NCBI GenBank assembly: GCA_963666935.1 | Contig: OY762936.1 | Location: forward strand, 372,001 to 436,000 | Length of the DNA stretch: 64,000 nucleotides | Reading direction: 5' to 3' | Origin: G963666935 sp963666935 | GTDB lineage: Bacteria > Bacillota > Clostridia > Christensenellales > CAG-138 | Shown here: positions 8,163-16,236 of the stretch, one piece after another | Layout of the letters: every line of letters begins with the position of its first letter | Numbering within the stretch: position 1 is the first letter of the stretch | Notes under the pieces: model-generated | The model's input: the letters and a program-made list of their open reading frames with translations, nothing else | Databases searched by the model: none | Told to the model about the DNA's origin: nothing | Made by a program: the position numbers and the translations under genes

Positions 8163-9500
8163 ATGAGCGAAAAGATCAGAAATATCATTGAGCGTTTTGT
8201 GATCCCAGTACTTTTGGGGATTGCGCTGGTAGCCGTAAGCCTCTGGGCCATGCAGCAAAAAGCCATGGCGGAAAGCTATAAAATCGCCACGGAAAACATG
8301 TATCAGGAGGCTTATAGTGAGCTGGCTGACAATCTGTATGACATGGAGAACATGCTGGGGAAGCTTTTAGTGGTAAATTCCAAGGCACAGTATATCCTCA
8401 TGCTGGATGAGATCTGGCGGCTTTCCGGCAGCGCTGTAAGCAATATGTCTCAGATTCCTACTTCCCATGTGGATACCTCGGATCTGAACGCTTTTATCGT
8501 GCGACTGGGAGATTATGCACATTCCCTCACGAAGAAGGTCGTACGGGGCAACCTAGTTTCACAGGAGGATCTTCAGACCATCTCCGAATTGCGCAATGCA
8601 TGCGCCACGCTGGCTACGCAGTACGGGGAACGGTTATTAAGCGGGGACATTCCCATCGAAGCGGTAACTTCGGACGGGTACTATGAAGAGACACAGCAGC
8701 CGGGAGATTCCCAGAACAACGAGGGGATCAACGAATTCCCTACCCTGATCTATGACGGCCCGTTCTCTGAAAGTGCTGAAAAGCTGGAAGCAAAGGGCCT
8801 GACAGGAGAGGCCGTTTCTCAAGAGGAAGCGCAGAAGATCGCAGACCAGATCGCAGGAGTGCCCCTAACGTTCGGAGGAATTTCCGAAGGCAAGATCCGC
8901 TCCTATGACTTCAGTATGTCGGATGAAAATGGGGGCTGGGCCGAGGTTTCCATTGCGGAACAGGGAGGATCGCTTTTGTGGTACATGAGCAATTCCACCA
9001 GCAATCAGGAGGGAAAACCGGAAGAATCCGAGGTGCAGCGGTATCGGGATACTGCTTTGACTAGACTCAAAGAACTGGGCTATGAGAATATGACCTCGAC
9101 ATACGCCCAGTATTACGGGGGTGCCGTCCTCATCAACTTTGCGGCCACTCAGGGAGATGCGATATTGTATAGCGACCTGATAAAGGTCTGGGTGGATCGG
9201 GATACTTTGAAGGTCATCGGCATAGATGCCCGTAATTACCTATTCAGCCATGTAAAACGGGAGATGGGTACGCCGGAGATTACGATGGAAGAGGCGGAGG
9301 CGCTTCTCTCACCATCCCTTACGGTACAAGGCCGAGAGCTGGCGCTGATCCCGTTGACGCCGGAAACCGAGTGCCTGTGCTGGGAGTTCAAATGCAAGAT
9401 GAACGAAGATTCCTACATTGTCTACATCAACGTGAAGACGGGCGAAGAAGAGGAGATTTTCCAGATTATCGACAGCGAAGACGGCCAGCTGGTGATCTGA
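8163..9500 (+). CDS. ypeB: Germination protein YpeB
   Basis: A 445-residue spore protein needed in Bacillus for SleB to be placed and stable in the spore. One N-terminal membrane segment (about residues 10-30) is followed by a helical region with the family's MYQEAYSELADNLYDMENML stretch, and then a C-terminal half with PepSY-like repeats (EEAQKIADQIAG; MEEAEALLSPSL). The length matches YpeB. It directly follows sleB (12-nt gap with GAGGGGAG), the usual operon order. Confidence 0.9.
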   Translation: MSEKIRNIIERFVIPVLLGIALVAVSLWAMQQKAMAESYKIATENMYQEAYSELADNLYDMENMLGKLLVVNSKAQYILMLDEIWRLSGSAVSNMSQIPTSHVDTSDLNAFIVRLGDYAHSLTKKVVRGNLVSQEDLQTISELRNACATLATQYGERLLSGDIPIEAVTSDGYYEETQQPGDSQNNEGINEFPTLIYDGPFSESAEKLEAKGLTGEAVSQEEAQKIADQIAGVPLTFGGISEGKIRSYDFSMSDENGGWAEVSIAEQGGSLLWYMSNSTSNQEGKPEESEVQRYRDTALTRLKELGYENMTSTYAQYYGGAVLINFAATQGDAILYSDLIKVWVDRDTLKVIGIDARNYLFSHVKREMGTPEITMEEAEALLSPSLTVQGRELALIPLTPETECLCWEFKCKMNEDSYIVYINVKTGEEEEIFQIIDSEDGQLVI

Positions 9501-9526
9501 ATCGCAATGATACCAACAGGCCGAAT

Positions 9527-9549
9527 GTGTGCTTCCCGCATATTTTTTT
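9527..9549 (+). terminator. Weak hairpin plus T-run after ypeB
   Basis: A short stem (GTGTGC/GCATAT with two G-T pairs) is followed by seven T residues. It is the only plausible stop signal between ypeB and the convergent DUF2752 gene. Confidence 0.4.
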
Positions 9550-9557
9550 GAGGTGAG

Positions 9558-9977
9558 CTAAAACGCCGTGGGTGCCAGCAGGCAGAAGGGGTAGCCTAGG
9601 TTCCGGAGGATGCCATAAAGCAGCAACGCGGCGAGTATGGTCCAGGGAATCCATTGGGGGATGCGGCGCATCACTTGGTCGCTGCCGGTTATTACATACC
9701 CTACTGCCCAGCAGAGGTATAGAATGCCCAGTGCCGGCAGCAGGATTGCCGCAAAGGCATTGTAGCGCAGTGCGGCGTAAAAGCGCAGGTGCATCAAAGA
9801 GTAAAGCGCCCGGCCGGAACCGCAGCCGGGGCAGTACAGCCCGGTGAAATGATGAAAGACGCAGGGGATCATAAAGTCCCCTGCGTTTTCCTGTCTATAC
9901 ATGAACAAGCAAACCATGCACGCTACCAAAATCGGCAGCGTCACCGCGAGGATGCGAAATCCCTTGCGGCGCATCAA
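9558..9977 (-). CDS. DUF2752 membrane protein
   Basis: A 139-residue protein with three hydrophobic segments and the DUF2752 core CVFHHFTGLYCPGCGSGRA followed by a helix. The CPGCG motif with a nearby histidine is the family hallmark. The function is not known. Its start overlaps the stop of the upstream zinc-ribbon/CD225 gene by 4 bp, so the two proteins are made together. DUF2752 and CD225/TM2-type genes often sit side by side in Firmicutes, which suggests a shared membrane role. Confidence 0.75.
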   Translation of the reverse strand: MMRRKGFRILAVTLPILVACMVCLFMYRQENAGDFMIPCVFHHFTGLYCPGCGSGRALYSLMHLRFYAALRYNAFAAILLPALGILYLCWAVGYVITGSDQVMRRIPQWIPWTILAALLLYGILRNLGYPFCLLAPTAF

Positions 9978-10441
9978 TAGCTGAATTCGTTGACGTAGGA
10001 AACGATCCCTACGCTATAAAGCACGATGGAGAGAATTCCCACCACAAGGCCCGCCACGCCAGCCACTATGATCCAGGTCTTGGATTTTTTCGCAGCATCC
10101 TGCGCGCCCATGTAATCGCCCGCGTCGCTAAGGGTGTTGATCTTGGCTGCGTATACGATGGCCGGGATTCCCAGGGGCAGGCAGCACAGAAGCGTTACGA
10201 TGATGGACCAAACCAGATAGGCGGTGTTGCTCACCCGCCCGCCGTTGGACGAAGCATACTGCGAAGGCTGCGCATTCTGGGTCTGGCCGGGCTGATAATA
10301 TTCCCCGGAGCTGTTGCCGTATTCCGGCTGGGCGTTTTGCGTGGATGCGCTGGCCGGAGCCTCGTCGCCCTGCATCGCGCCGCAACTGGGGCAGAATTTG
10401 GTCTCATCTGGGATTTGTTGACCACACTGTTTGCAATACAT
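9974..10441 (-). CDS. Zinc-ribbon CD225/dispanin-like membrane protein
   Basis: 155 residues. An N-terminal zinc ribbon has Cys3, Cys6, Cys17 and Cys20 (CKQCG ... CPSCG). A Gln/Ser/Ala-rich linker (about 25-70) leads to a C-terminal two-helix membrane domain (AYLVWSIIVTLLCCLPLGI ... GDYMGAQDAAKKSKTWIIV) typical of the CD225/interferon-induced transmembrane family. In eukaryotes that family acts in membrane fusion; bacterial roles are not established. It is the first gene of a two-gene operon with the DUF2752 protein. The AATTTCC block upstream gives GGGGGAAAT as ribosome site on the coding strand. Confidence 0.78.
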   Translation of the reverse strand: MYCKQCGQQIPDETKFCPSCGAMQGDEAPASASTQNAQPEYGNSSGEYYQPGQTQNAQPSQYASSNGGRVSNTAYLVWSIIVTLLCCLPLGIPAIVYAAKINTLSDAGDYMGAQDAAKKSKTWIIVAGVAGLVVGILSIVLYSVGIVSYVNEFSY

Positions 10442-10636
10442 ATTAATTTCCCCCTATTAAGCTTTATGTTCTAACAACTCAATTATATTATATCTTTTTG
10501 CACTCTCTCAGGCAACACGCTTTTTTAAGGCATCCCTGGATTTCCCGGCGGCAATTGGATTTTTTCTTTATCTCATGGAACGCTTGTGATATAATAAAAC
10601 GCAATCTTTAAATCCGAAAGAATTGGAGTGGATCGT

Positions 10637-11413
10637 ATGCGCGTTGTTGTGAAGGTAGGCACTTCCACGATCACCCATGCCAGCGGGAACCTCAACATCC
10701 GTCGTGTTGAAGCCCTCTGCAAGGTGCTGAGCGATTTGAAAAATGCCGGTTGTGAGATCGTTTTGGTGACGTCCGGTGCCATTGGCATGGGCGTTGGCAA
10801 GCTCTCCCTGAGTGTGCGACCTACCGACATCCCCTCCAAACAGGCGGCTGCTTCCGTGGGCCAGTGCGAACTGATGTATGTCTACGACAAGCTGTTTTCC
10901 GAATACAACCACGTTGTGGCGCAGATTCTTCTGACCTACCATGATGTGGGCAATGCCGCCTATCACCAGAATTTTAAAAATACCATATTCCGCCTGTTAG
11001 AATGGGGGGCGCTGCCGGTCATCAACGAGAACGACAGCGTGGCCATTGAAGAGATCAAGATCGGCGATAACGATACCCTTTCCGCCATTGTGGCCAAGAG
11101 CATTGAAGCGGACCTTTTGGTGCTGCTTTCGGATGTGGACGGCCTGTATACGGCGGATCCCCGCGTGGATTCCGACGCGCAGTTGGTTTCCACCGTATCG
11201 GACATCACGCCCGAGCTTACAGAGGCGGCCGGCGGATCCGGTTCTGAACTGGGCACAGGTGGCATGACAACCAAACTTCGCGCCGCCCGGATCGCCACGG
11301 AGGCGGGCATCGACATGGTGATAACCAACGGGGCATATCCCGAACGGCTCTATGATATTTTGAACGGAGAATGTGAAGGTACGCGATTTCTTGGAAAGGA
11401 GCGGGAAGAATGA
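10637..11413 (+). CDS. proB: Glutamate 5-kinase, short form
   Basis: 258 residues. It phosphorylates glutamate to gamma-glutamyl phosphate, the first step of proline synthesis. The amino-acid kinase fold shows VVKVGTSTI at the N-terminus, the INENDSVA segment near residue 135 and GTGGMTTKLRAA near 210. It ends after the kinase domain, so the C-terminal PUA domain of E. coli ProB is absent, as in many Firmicutes. The ATG at 10637 (GGAG 8 nt upstream) is chosen over a GTG three codons earlier. It overlaps proA by 4 bp (ATGA). Confidence 0.92.
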   Translation: MRVVVKVGTSTITHASGNLNIRRVEALCKVLSDLKNAGCEIVLVTSGAIGMGVGKLSLSVRPTDIPSKQAAASVGQCELMYVYDKLFSEYNHVVAQILLTYHDVGNAAYHQNFKNTIFRLLEWGALPVINENDSVAIEEIKIGDNDTLSAIVAKSIEADLLVLLSDVDGLYTADPRVDSDAQLVSTVSDITPELTEAAGGSGSELGTGGMTTKLRAARIATEAGIDMVITNGAYPERLYDILNGECEGTRFLGKEREE

Positions 11414-12669
11414 CGACTCTGGAACTGTTGCAGGCAGCAAAGCAGGCGTGGCCTGCTCTTGCCGCCGCTTCAACTGAAACAAAAAATGTTGCCCTTGGCT
11501 TTATGGCGGACAGCCTTGAAGCCAATTGTGGCCATATTCTCGATGCCAATCGCCTAGACGTGGAGGCGGCCCGGGGACAGATTTCCGAGGTGATGTTGGA
11601 CCGGCTGTCCCTGAGCGAAAAGCGTATCTTCGGCATGGCAGAGGGCATCCGCCAGGTGGCAGCGCTTCCCGACCCTGTAGGGAAGGTGATTTGTCGTATC
11701 GATCGGCCAAACGGCCTTATCATCGAAAAAACTGCTGTGCCTTTGGGCGTGGTGGCTATTATTTACGAGAGCAGGCCCAACGTCACCTCCGACGCGGCGG
11801 TGCTGGCCATTAAAAGCGGCAACGCCTGTGTGCTGCGAGGCGGCAAAGAGGCTTTCCGTTCCGCCAATGCTATCACGGGAGCATTGAAGGCGGGACTGGA
11901 GCAAGGTTCTCTGCCTTCTCAGCTGCTGGCTATGGTGCAGGATACCAGCCGCGGCAGCGCCATGGAGCTCATGACCGCAGTTGGCCTGGTGGATCTGCTG
12001 ATCCCCCGGGGTGGCGAGGGACTGATCAACGCCTGCGTGGAGCATTCTAAAGTGCCTTGCATTGAGACCGGCACGGGTATCTGCCACATCTATGTGGATG
12101 CTTCCACCGATTTTGACATGGCGCTGAACATCATTGAAAACGCCAAGACCAGCCGCCCCTCCGTGTGTAACGCGGCGGAGGTGTGTCTGGTGCATAAGGA
12201 TATTGCGGCGGCATTTTTGCCGCTCATGAAAAAGCGGCTCATTGAGGAGCGGAGCGCCGCGGGCAAGCAGCCTGTGGAACTGCGACTGGATCCTGAGGCG
12301 GCAAAGGTCATCTCCGGAACCCCTGCGGGGCCGGATGACTTCGACCGGGAGTTTTTAGATTATATCTTGGCCGTTAAGGTGGTGGATGGGATGGAAGCGG
12401 CGATTGCCCATATCGCCCGCCATTCCACGGGCCACAGCGAAGCCGTTGTCACCCGGAATGACGCTGTCGCAGCCCGCTTCGTCAGCACAGTGGACAGCGC
12501 GGCCGTGTATGTGAACGCCTCTACCCGTTTTACCGACGGAGGCGAGTTTGGCCTAGGCTGTGAGATGGGAATTTCCACGCAGAAAACTCATGCCCGCGGG
12601 CCCATGGGCCTAAATGAGCTAACGACCTACAAATATATCATCCGCGGCAGTGGCCAGATTCGCGAATAG
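11410..12669 (+). CDS. proA: Gamma-glutamyl phosphate reductase
   Basis: A 419-residue NADPH-dependent reductase of the aldehyde dehydrogenase superfamily. It converts gamma-glutamyl phosphate to glutamate-5-semialdehyde, the second step of proline synthesis. Visible motifs are YESRPNVTSDAA, the glycine-rich LIPRGGEGLI, and the catalytic cysteine in RPSVCNAAEVCL. The length is normal. It is translationally coupled to proB and followed by a strong hairpin terminator. Confidence 0.93.
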   Translation: MTTLELLQAAKQAWPALAAASTETKNVALGFMADSLEANCGHILDANRLDVEAARGQISEVMLDRLSLSEKRIFGMAEGIRQVAALPDPVGKVICRIDRPNGLIIEKTAVPLGVVAIIYESRPNVTSDAAVLAIKSGNACVLRGGKEAFRSANAITGALKAGLEQGSLPSQLLAMVQDTSRGSAMELMTAVGLVDLLIPRGGEGLINACVEHSKVPCIETGTGICHIYVDASTDFDMALNIIENAKTSRPSVCNAAEVCLVHKDIAAAFLPLMKKRLIEERSAAGKQPVELRLDPEAAKVISGTPAGPDDFDREFLDYILAVKVVDGMEAAIAHIARHSTGHSEAVVTRNDAVAARFVSTVDSAAVYVNASTRFTDGGEFGLGCEMGISTQKTHARGPMGLNELTTYKYIIRGSGQIRE

Positions 12670-12729
12670 TATTGACGTGCCTTTGTGGGAGAGCGTATTG
12701 CGGGGGTGCCCAGTAATCTTTCGAAATTT

Positions 12730-12772
12730 ACGAAAAAGCGGGATTATCATTGATAATCCCGCTTTTTCGTTT
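12730..12772 (+). terminator. Terminator of proBA
   Basis: A near-perfect 20-bp inverted repeat (ACGAAAAAGCGGGATTATCA and its complement) ends in CTTTTTCGTTT. Confidence 0.85.
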
Positions 12773-12782
12773 ATGTTCATTC

Positions 12783-12810
12783 ACCGTGTGCATTTATAAT
12801 ACATACTTTA
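12783..12810 (+). promoter_or_regulatory. Sigma-K-like promoter
   Basis: ACC (12783-12785), a 16-bp spacer and CATACTTTA (12802-12810). This matches the mother-cell sigma-K pattern (AC, 16-17 bp, CATANNNTA) known from Bacillus. It is 50 bp upstream of the DUF11 gene. A TATAAT inside the spacer has no good -35 partner. Confidence 0.45.
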
Positions 12811-12859
12811 TTTTAGGAGGGATATTAAAACCCCTAAAAAAAATAAGTGAGGAATATCA

Positions 12860-13729
12860 ATGGCAACACAAATTTTAAACCAAGCAACGTTGACATATCA
12901 ATATGGAGAAAGTACGGGCACAGCTTCGTCCAATGTTGCGACGACAACCCTTCAGGGGCCGCTCGCTGCTACCAAGAGTTCACTCTCAACCGAGTACAGG
13001 CCGGGAGAAGAGCTGACCTATATTCTTACGCTGTCAAACGGCGGAAGCGTTGCATTAACCAACATTCAAATCGTTGACGATCTTGCCACCTATGTCATTG
13101 CGGGACCTGTTTCCGTAACGCCGCTGACTTATATCGGACCGTCCAAATATTATGTGAACGGTACCTATGTCAGCGAGATTGTCCCCGTGGTAGCAGCGCA
13201 TAGTCTGACGTATACGATCGCTTCGCTGGCCGCCGGCGCGAACGCTATCATCGTGTATCAAGCTACGGCAAACGATTATGCACTTCCCGAAACCGGCGAT
13301 GTTATGACTAATGTTTCCGCCATCACCGCTACCGGTCTCACGGAAACAATCTACGCTTCTTATACGATGGCAACGGAGGATTTCGCCAACATAAGTATTG
13401 TCAAGTGCATGTCGCCCGATCCGGTTGTAGACGGAGGCGTTCTGACGTACGGCTTTACGCTGTACAACTACGGCAATATGGACGCTACAAACGTGATCCT
13501 TACGGATACGTTCTCGCCCGCGCCTGCCTCCCCCCTCACCGTGACTGTGGACGGCGTCACTGTGGCGGCGACAGAGTATACTTATGTGGCCGGCCTGCTC
13601 ACGCTGCCCGGCCTCGGCGCAACGCTTACACTGACCGTTCCTGCCGCAACATTTACGCAGGATCCTGTCACCGGCCTGATTACCACCAGCCCCGGCGTGA
13701 TGAATATTACTGTAAGCGGAACAATCTGA
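12860..13729 (+). CDS. DUF11 repeat protein without signal peptide
   Basis: 289 residues made almost wholly of beta-rich sequence. Two copies of the DUF11/isopeptide-like repeat are visible: about 40-150 (RPGEELTYILTLSNGGSVAL ... IQIVDDL) and about 175-285 (VDGGVLTYGFTLYNYGNMDA ... VILTDTF). There is no signal peptide, membrane anchor or sortase motif, which is unusual for DUF11 proteins. Together with the sigma-K-like promoter, this suggests release inside the mother cell and deposition on the spore surface; that is inference. The ATG at 12860 has GAGGA 6 nt upstream. A second AGGAGGG about 40 nt upstream has no start codon near it. Confidence 0.7.
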   Translation: MATQILNQATLTYQYGESTGTASSNVATTTLQGPLAATKSSLSTEYRPGEELTYILTLSNGGSVALTNIQIVDDLATYVIAGPVSVTPLTYIGPSKYYVNGTYVSEIVPVVAAHSLTYTIASLAAGANAIIVYQATANDYALPETGDVMTNVSAITATGLTETIYASYTMATEDFANISIVKCMSPDPVVDGGVLTYGFTLYNYGNMDATNVILTDTFSPAPASPLTVTVDGVTVAATEYTYVAGLLTLPGLGATLTLTVPAATFTQDPVTGLITTSPGVMNITVSGTI

Positions 13730-13755
13730 AGCTAACATTTACAAAACTAAACGCA

Positions 13756-13785
13756 AAAAGCGGCCCGTTGTGGCCGCTTTTCTTT
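13756..13785 (+). terminator. Rho-independent terminator
   Basis: The stem AAAAGCGGCC/GGCCGCTTTT with a 6-nt loop is followed by TCTTT. Its A/T flanks could also serve the convergent NlpC/P60 gene. Confidence 0.75.
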
Positions 13786-13790
13786 ATGAA

Positions 13791-14519
13791 CTATCTGATA
13801 AACTCCAGCCCTAGAGCGCGGAAGGTTTTACGCCCGGCCTTTCCATCCACTGTCAGGTTCGTGTTCGCCTGAAAGGCGCACACTGCCTTTTCAGTAATGG
13901 GGCCGAAAACGCCGTCCAGCGCACCGGGAGAGAATCCATTTGCTTTGAGGGCCGTCTGCAGCTCCTTTACATCGTCGCCGCGCATATAGGGGGACCGCAG
14001 TTTGAGAAGTCGGCTTTTGTAGCTTCCTTCCTCATTGGAAAAATAAGGCGGACGGCCATAGACCTCCCAGCCCTTGAAGGAGCTGCGCATCACGCCATAA
14101 TTCCGGCCCTTTGCCTCGATGACGTTCAGGTTTTTGTCCACGACATATCCGATATGGTGCGCATGGCCGGATTCATTCACAAGAAACACGAAGTCACCCG
14201 GTTGAAGCTGCGAAAACGCAATTCTTTTACATTGATTCATCAATGTATTGGCGCTCATGTCGTGAGAGATGAGCCCGTTTTCCAGCAGGAAATATACGCC
14301 AAGCCCTGAGCAGTCGAACGCGCGAAGCACGTCCCCATATCCGGCGTTCACCTGCTTTTTCCAATAGCGTACGGCGCGATCGGCATTGGCTGTGGAGGTC
14401 TCCCTCTTCCGGATCCATGCCTCGTTCACAGTGGGGCTTTTTTGCCCTTGAGCGCCCCATACGTAGATGCTGTGATTGCGCAGCTGCTCCTGTAAATAGG
14501 CGACAAACTTTTCGATCAT
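13791..14519 (-). CDS. NlpC/P60 peptidase with peptidoglycan-binding domain
   Basis: 242 residues. The N-terminal NlpC/P60 domain has the catalytic cysteine in FDCSGLG and the histidine in HAHHIGYV, with the usual QPGDFVFL strand between them. The C-terminal peptidoglycan-binding domain (about 175-240) reads RGDDVKELQTALKANGF ... DGVFGPITEKAV. Such enzymes cut the stem peptide of peptidoglycan. No signal peptide is present, so it may act in the mother cell or be released by lysis, like phage endolysins. The ATG at 14519 is preferred over an upstream TTG because GAGG lies 9 nt before it. No phage genes are adjacent. Confidence 0.8.
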   Translation of the reverse strand: MIEKFVAYLQEQLRNHSIYVWGAQGQKSPTVNEAWIRKRETSTANADRAVRYWKKQVNAGYGDVLRAFDCSGLGVYFLLENGLISHDMSANTLMNQCKRIAFSQLQPGDFVFLVNESGHAHHIGYVVDKNLNVIEAKGRNYGVMRSSFKGWEVYGRPPYFSNEEGSYKSRLLKLRSPYMRGDDVKELQTALKANGFSPGALDGVFGPITEKAVCAFQANTNLTVDGKAGRKTFRALGLEFIR

Positions 14520-14795
14520 GATCTTCAACCTCGAAGTGTAATTTGGGCGTCTGCAATAATGCCCTATATCAGCATATGACAGGTGCTAAAAAAGCGGGAC
14601 ACAAAACCGTTGATTCTCCAAGGACCGGATCTTTTTGCGGACGGCCAAACCGCTTATTATAGACATGCCGTTTTGCATCATGTATACTTTTACCAGAGAC
14701 GTGATTTATGATGCCGGCAATTCGGATGAGTAAAAGCTGCGAGCACAGCAGCACTGCCGGGTAAACTATATTTTTATGAAGGAGAAAGCATTACA

Positions 14796-15611
14796 ATGGA
14801 CAAAGAAATGAAGTTGGCTGTACTCATTGACGCTGAGAACATTGCGAACAAATACATTGAAGTGATATTGCGCGAAGCAAACAATTTGGGGAATGTCATT
14901 TATAAACGCATCTATGGAAACTGGACAACACAGCAAATGGGTTCCTGGAAAGATGTGATATTGGACAATTCCATACAGCCGATTCAGCAGTACAGCAATG
15001 CAAGCGGTAAGAATTCATCTGATTCCTCGCTGATCATTGATGCGATGGACCTGCTGTACCTTGACAGGCTGGATGGGTTTTGCATTGTCTCTTCCGACAG
15101 CGATTTTACAAGGCTGGCCACACGGTTAAGAGAGTCCGAAATGTTCGTACTGGGCATGGGAGAACAGAAAACGCCGCGGTCTTTCATATCCGCATGTAGC
15201 AAGTTCTCATACCTTGATCTTCTTTATAGCGCAAGCAACAGCGGGAAAACGGCGAAACAGCAGGCGAACGGGAAAGTTGCCAGTCCTGAAAAGGAAAAGA
15301 AGACTGATGCGGCGGCGAAGCAGGCTGTCCAAAGCACAGAAGTACAGGAAGAAAAAGCCGGTTCCAACATCGAGATTATCAAGCAGACGTTGAAAGAGCT
15401 CACCGAAGAAAATTCCAATGACAACGGATGGATTTTTTCGGCGAAGCTGAAGGGATTGCTGAACAAGCAGTTTCCGGATTTTGACGAGCGCAACTTCGGC
15501 AGTACCAAATTTGTTCCTTTTGTTCAGTCGCTGGATCTGTTTATCACCAAAGATATATCCACGAAGGACAACGATACTTCAAAACTAATATTTTTCAAGC
15601 TGAAGCCGTAA
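14796..15611 (+). CDS. NYN-domain (LabA-like) protein with C-terminal LOTUS/OST-HTH domain
   Basis: 271 residues. The N-terminal NYN/DUF88 domain of PIN-like fold has acidic residues in LIDAENIA, SLIIDAMDLLY and CIVSSDSDFTRLA, the expected metal-binding set for a nuclease. A charged linker follows (about 155-195). The C-terminal domain at about 200-270 (IEIIKQTLKELTEENSNDNG ... FDERNFGSTKFVPFV) matches the OST-HTH/LOTUS RNA-binding type. The likely role is RNA cleavage or handling. AAGGAGAAAG precedes the ATG and a terminator follows; it is monocistronic. Confidence 0.8.
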   Translation: MDKEMKLAVLIDAENIANKYIEVILREANNLGNVIYKRIYGNWTTQQMGSWKDVILDNSIQPIQQYSNASGKNSSDSSLIIDAMDLLYLDRLDGFCIVSSDSDFTRLATRLRESEMFVLGMGEQKTPRSFISACSKFSYLDLLYSASNSGKTAKQQANGKVASPEKEKKTDAAAKQAVQSTEVQEEKAGSNIEIIKQTLKELTEENSNDNGWIFSAKLKGLLNKQFPDFDERNFGSTKFVPFVQSLDLFITKDISTKDNDTSKLIFFKLKP

Positions 15612-15639
15612 ATGCGACGCTTATATCACGAAGAAACGA

Positions 15640-15674
15640 AAAATCCGAACCCTTTAGGGATTCGGATTTTATTG
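15640..15674 (+). terminator. Rho-independent terminator
   Basis: AAAATCCGAA pairs with TTCGGATTTT around an inner CCCT/AGGG stem, followed by ATTGTT, 28 nt after the NYN-LOTUS gene stop. Confidence 0.7.
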
Positions 15675-15732
15675 TTGACAAAATAGAGGCATACACGCAA
15701 TCACCACCGAAAGCGATAGCCGCAAAAAGCAA

Positions 15733-15758
15733 CGCTCCGCCCGAAAACGAGCGGAGCG
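15733..15758 (-). terminator. Hairpin after tRNA-Ala
   Basis: An 8-bp perfect GC-rich stem (CGCTCCGC/GCGGAGCG, 10-nt loop). On the minus strand it is followed by TTGCTTTTTG just downstream of tRNA-Ala. Confidence 0.65.
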
Positions 15759-15773
15759 CAGTCCATTGCGACG

Positions 15774-15849
15774 TGGTGGAGCATAGCGGATTCGAACCGC
15801 TGGCCTCCGCATTGCGAACGCGGCGCTATACCAACTTAGCTAATGCCCC
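15774..15849 (-). tRNA. tRNA-Ala (anticodon CGC)
   Basis: A 76-nt cloverleaf on the minus strand. The acceptor arms are GGGGCAT and ATGCTCC, the anticodon loop is TTCGCAA giving CGC, and the T loop TTCGAAT is in an AGCGG/CCGCT stem. The 3' CCA is encoded. The third acceptor pair is G-U, the alanine identity element, which supports the assignment. Confidence 0.93.
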
Positions 15850-15972
15850 TCAATTGCGAACAGCAATACTATACACCACGGCACAAAAAAAATCAATATT
15901 ATTTTGCCGATAAGCCTAACGTGCTTGACAAGCATTTTTGTTTGCGCTAAAATAACAAGGCACATGAAAAAT

Positions 15973-16048
15973 GCGCTTGTAGCTCAGTGGATAGAGTGCC
16001 CGGCTACGAACCGGTAGGTCGTAGGTTCGAATCCTACCAGGCGCGCCA
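15973..16048 (+). tRNA. tRNA-Arg (anticodon ACG)
   Basis: A 76-nt cloverleaf. The acceptor arms are GCGCTTG and CAGGCGC, the D arm is GCTC/GAGT, the anticodon stem CCCGG/CCGGT has loop CTACGAA giving ACG, and the T arm is GTAGG/CCTAC with TTCGAAT. CCA is encoded. It is divergent from tRNA-Ala, about 120 bp away. Confidence 0.94.
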
Positions 16049-16063
16049 AATTGCAAAGAATAA

Positions 16064-16097
16064 TGCTTCACTCATTTTTGAGTGAAGCGTTGTTTTT
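16064..16097 (+). terminator. Terminator of tRNA-Arg
   Basis: A perfect 10-bp stem GCTTCACTCA/TGAGTGAAGC is followed by GTTGTTTTTTT. Confidence 0.85.
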
Positions 16098-16174
16098 TTG
16101 TTTCGGATCATGATCCTCTTTGTATCCTCTGCTTGACTGGCCTTATTGCCCTGCAGTTTTGCACGAAATTGCAA

Positions 16175-16202
16175 ACATCGTGCCTCGTATGCGCATATGA
16201 TA
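16175..16202 (+). promoter_or_regulatory. Sigma-K-like promoter
   Basis: ACA (16175-16177), a 16-bp spacer and CATATGATA (16194-16202). This fits the sigma-K pattern AC, 16-17 bp, CATANNNTA. It is 35 bp upstream of the peroxiredoxin start and has the same geometry as the candidate upstream of the DUF11 gene. Confidence 0.45.
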
Positions 16203-16236
16203 CAGTAAAATATTTATTTTAAAAGAGGTGTCTTTT

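Noticed and set aside
13791..14519. Prophage endolysin
   Set aside because: No holin, capsid or integrase genes are nearby, so a phage origin is not supported.
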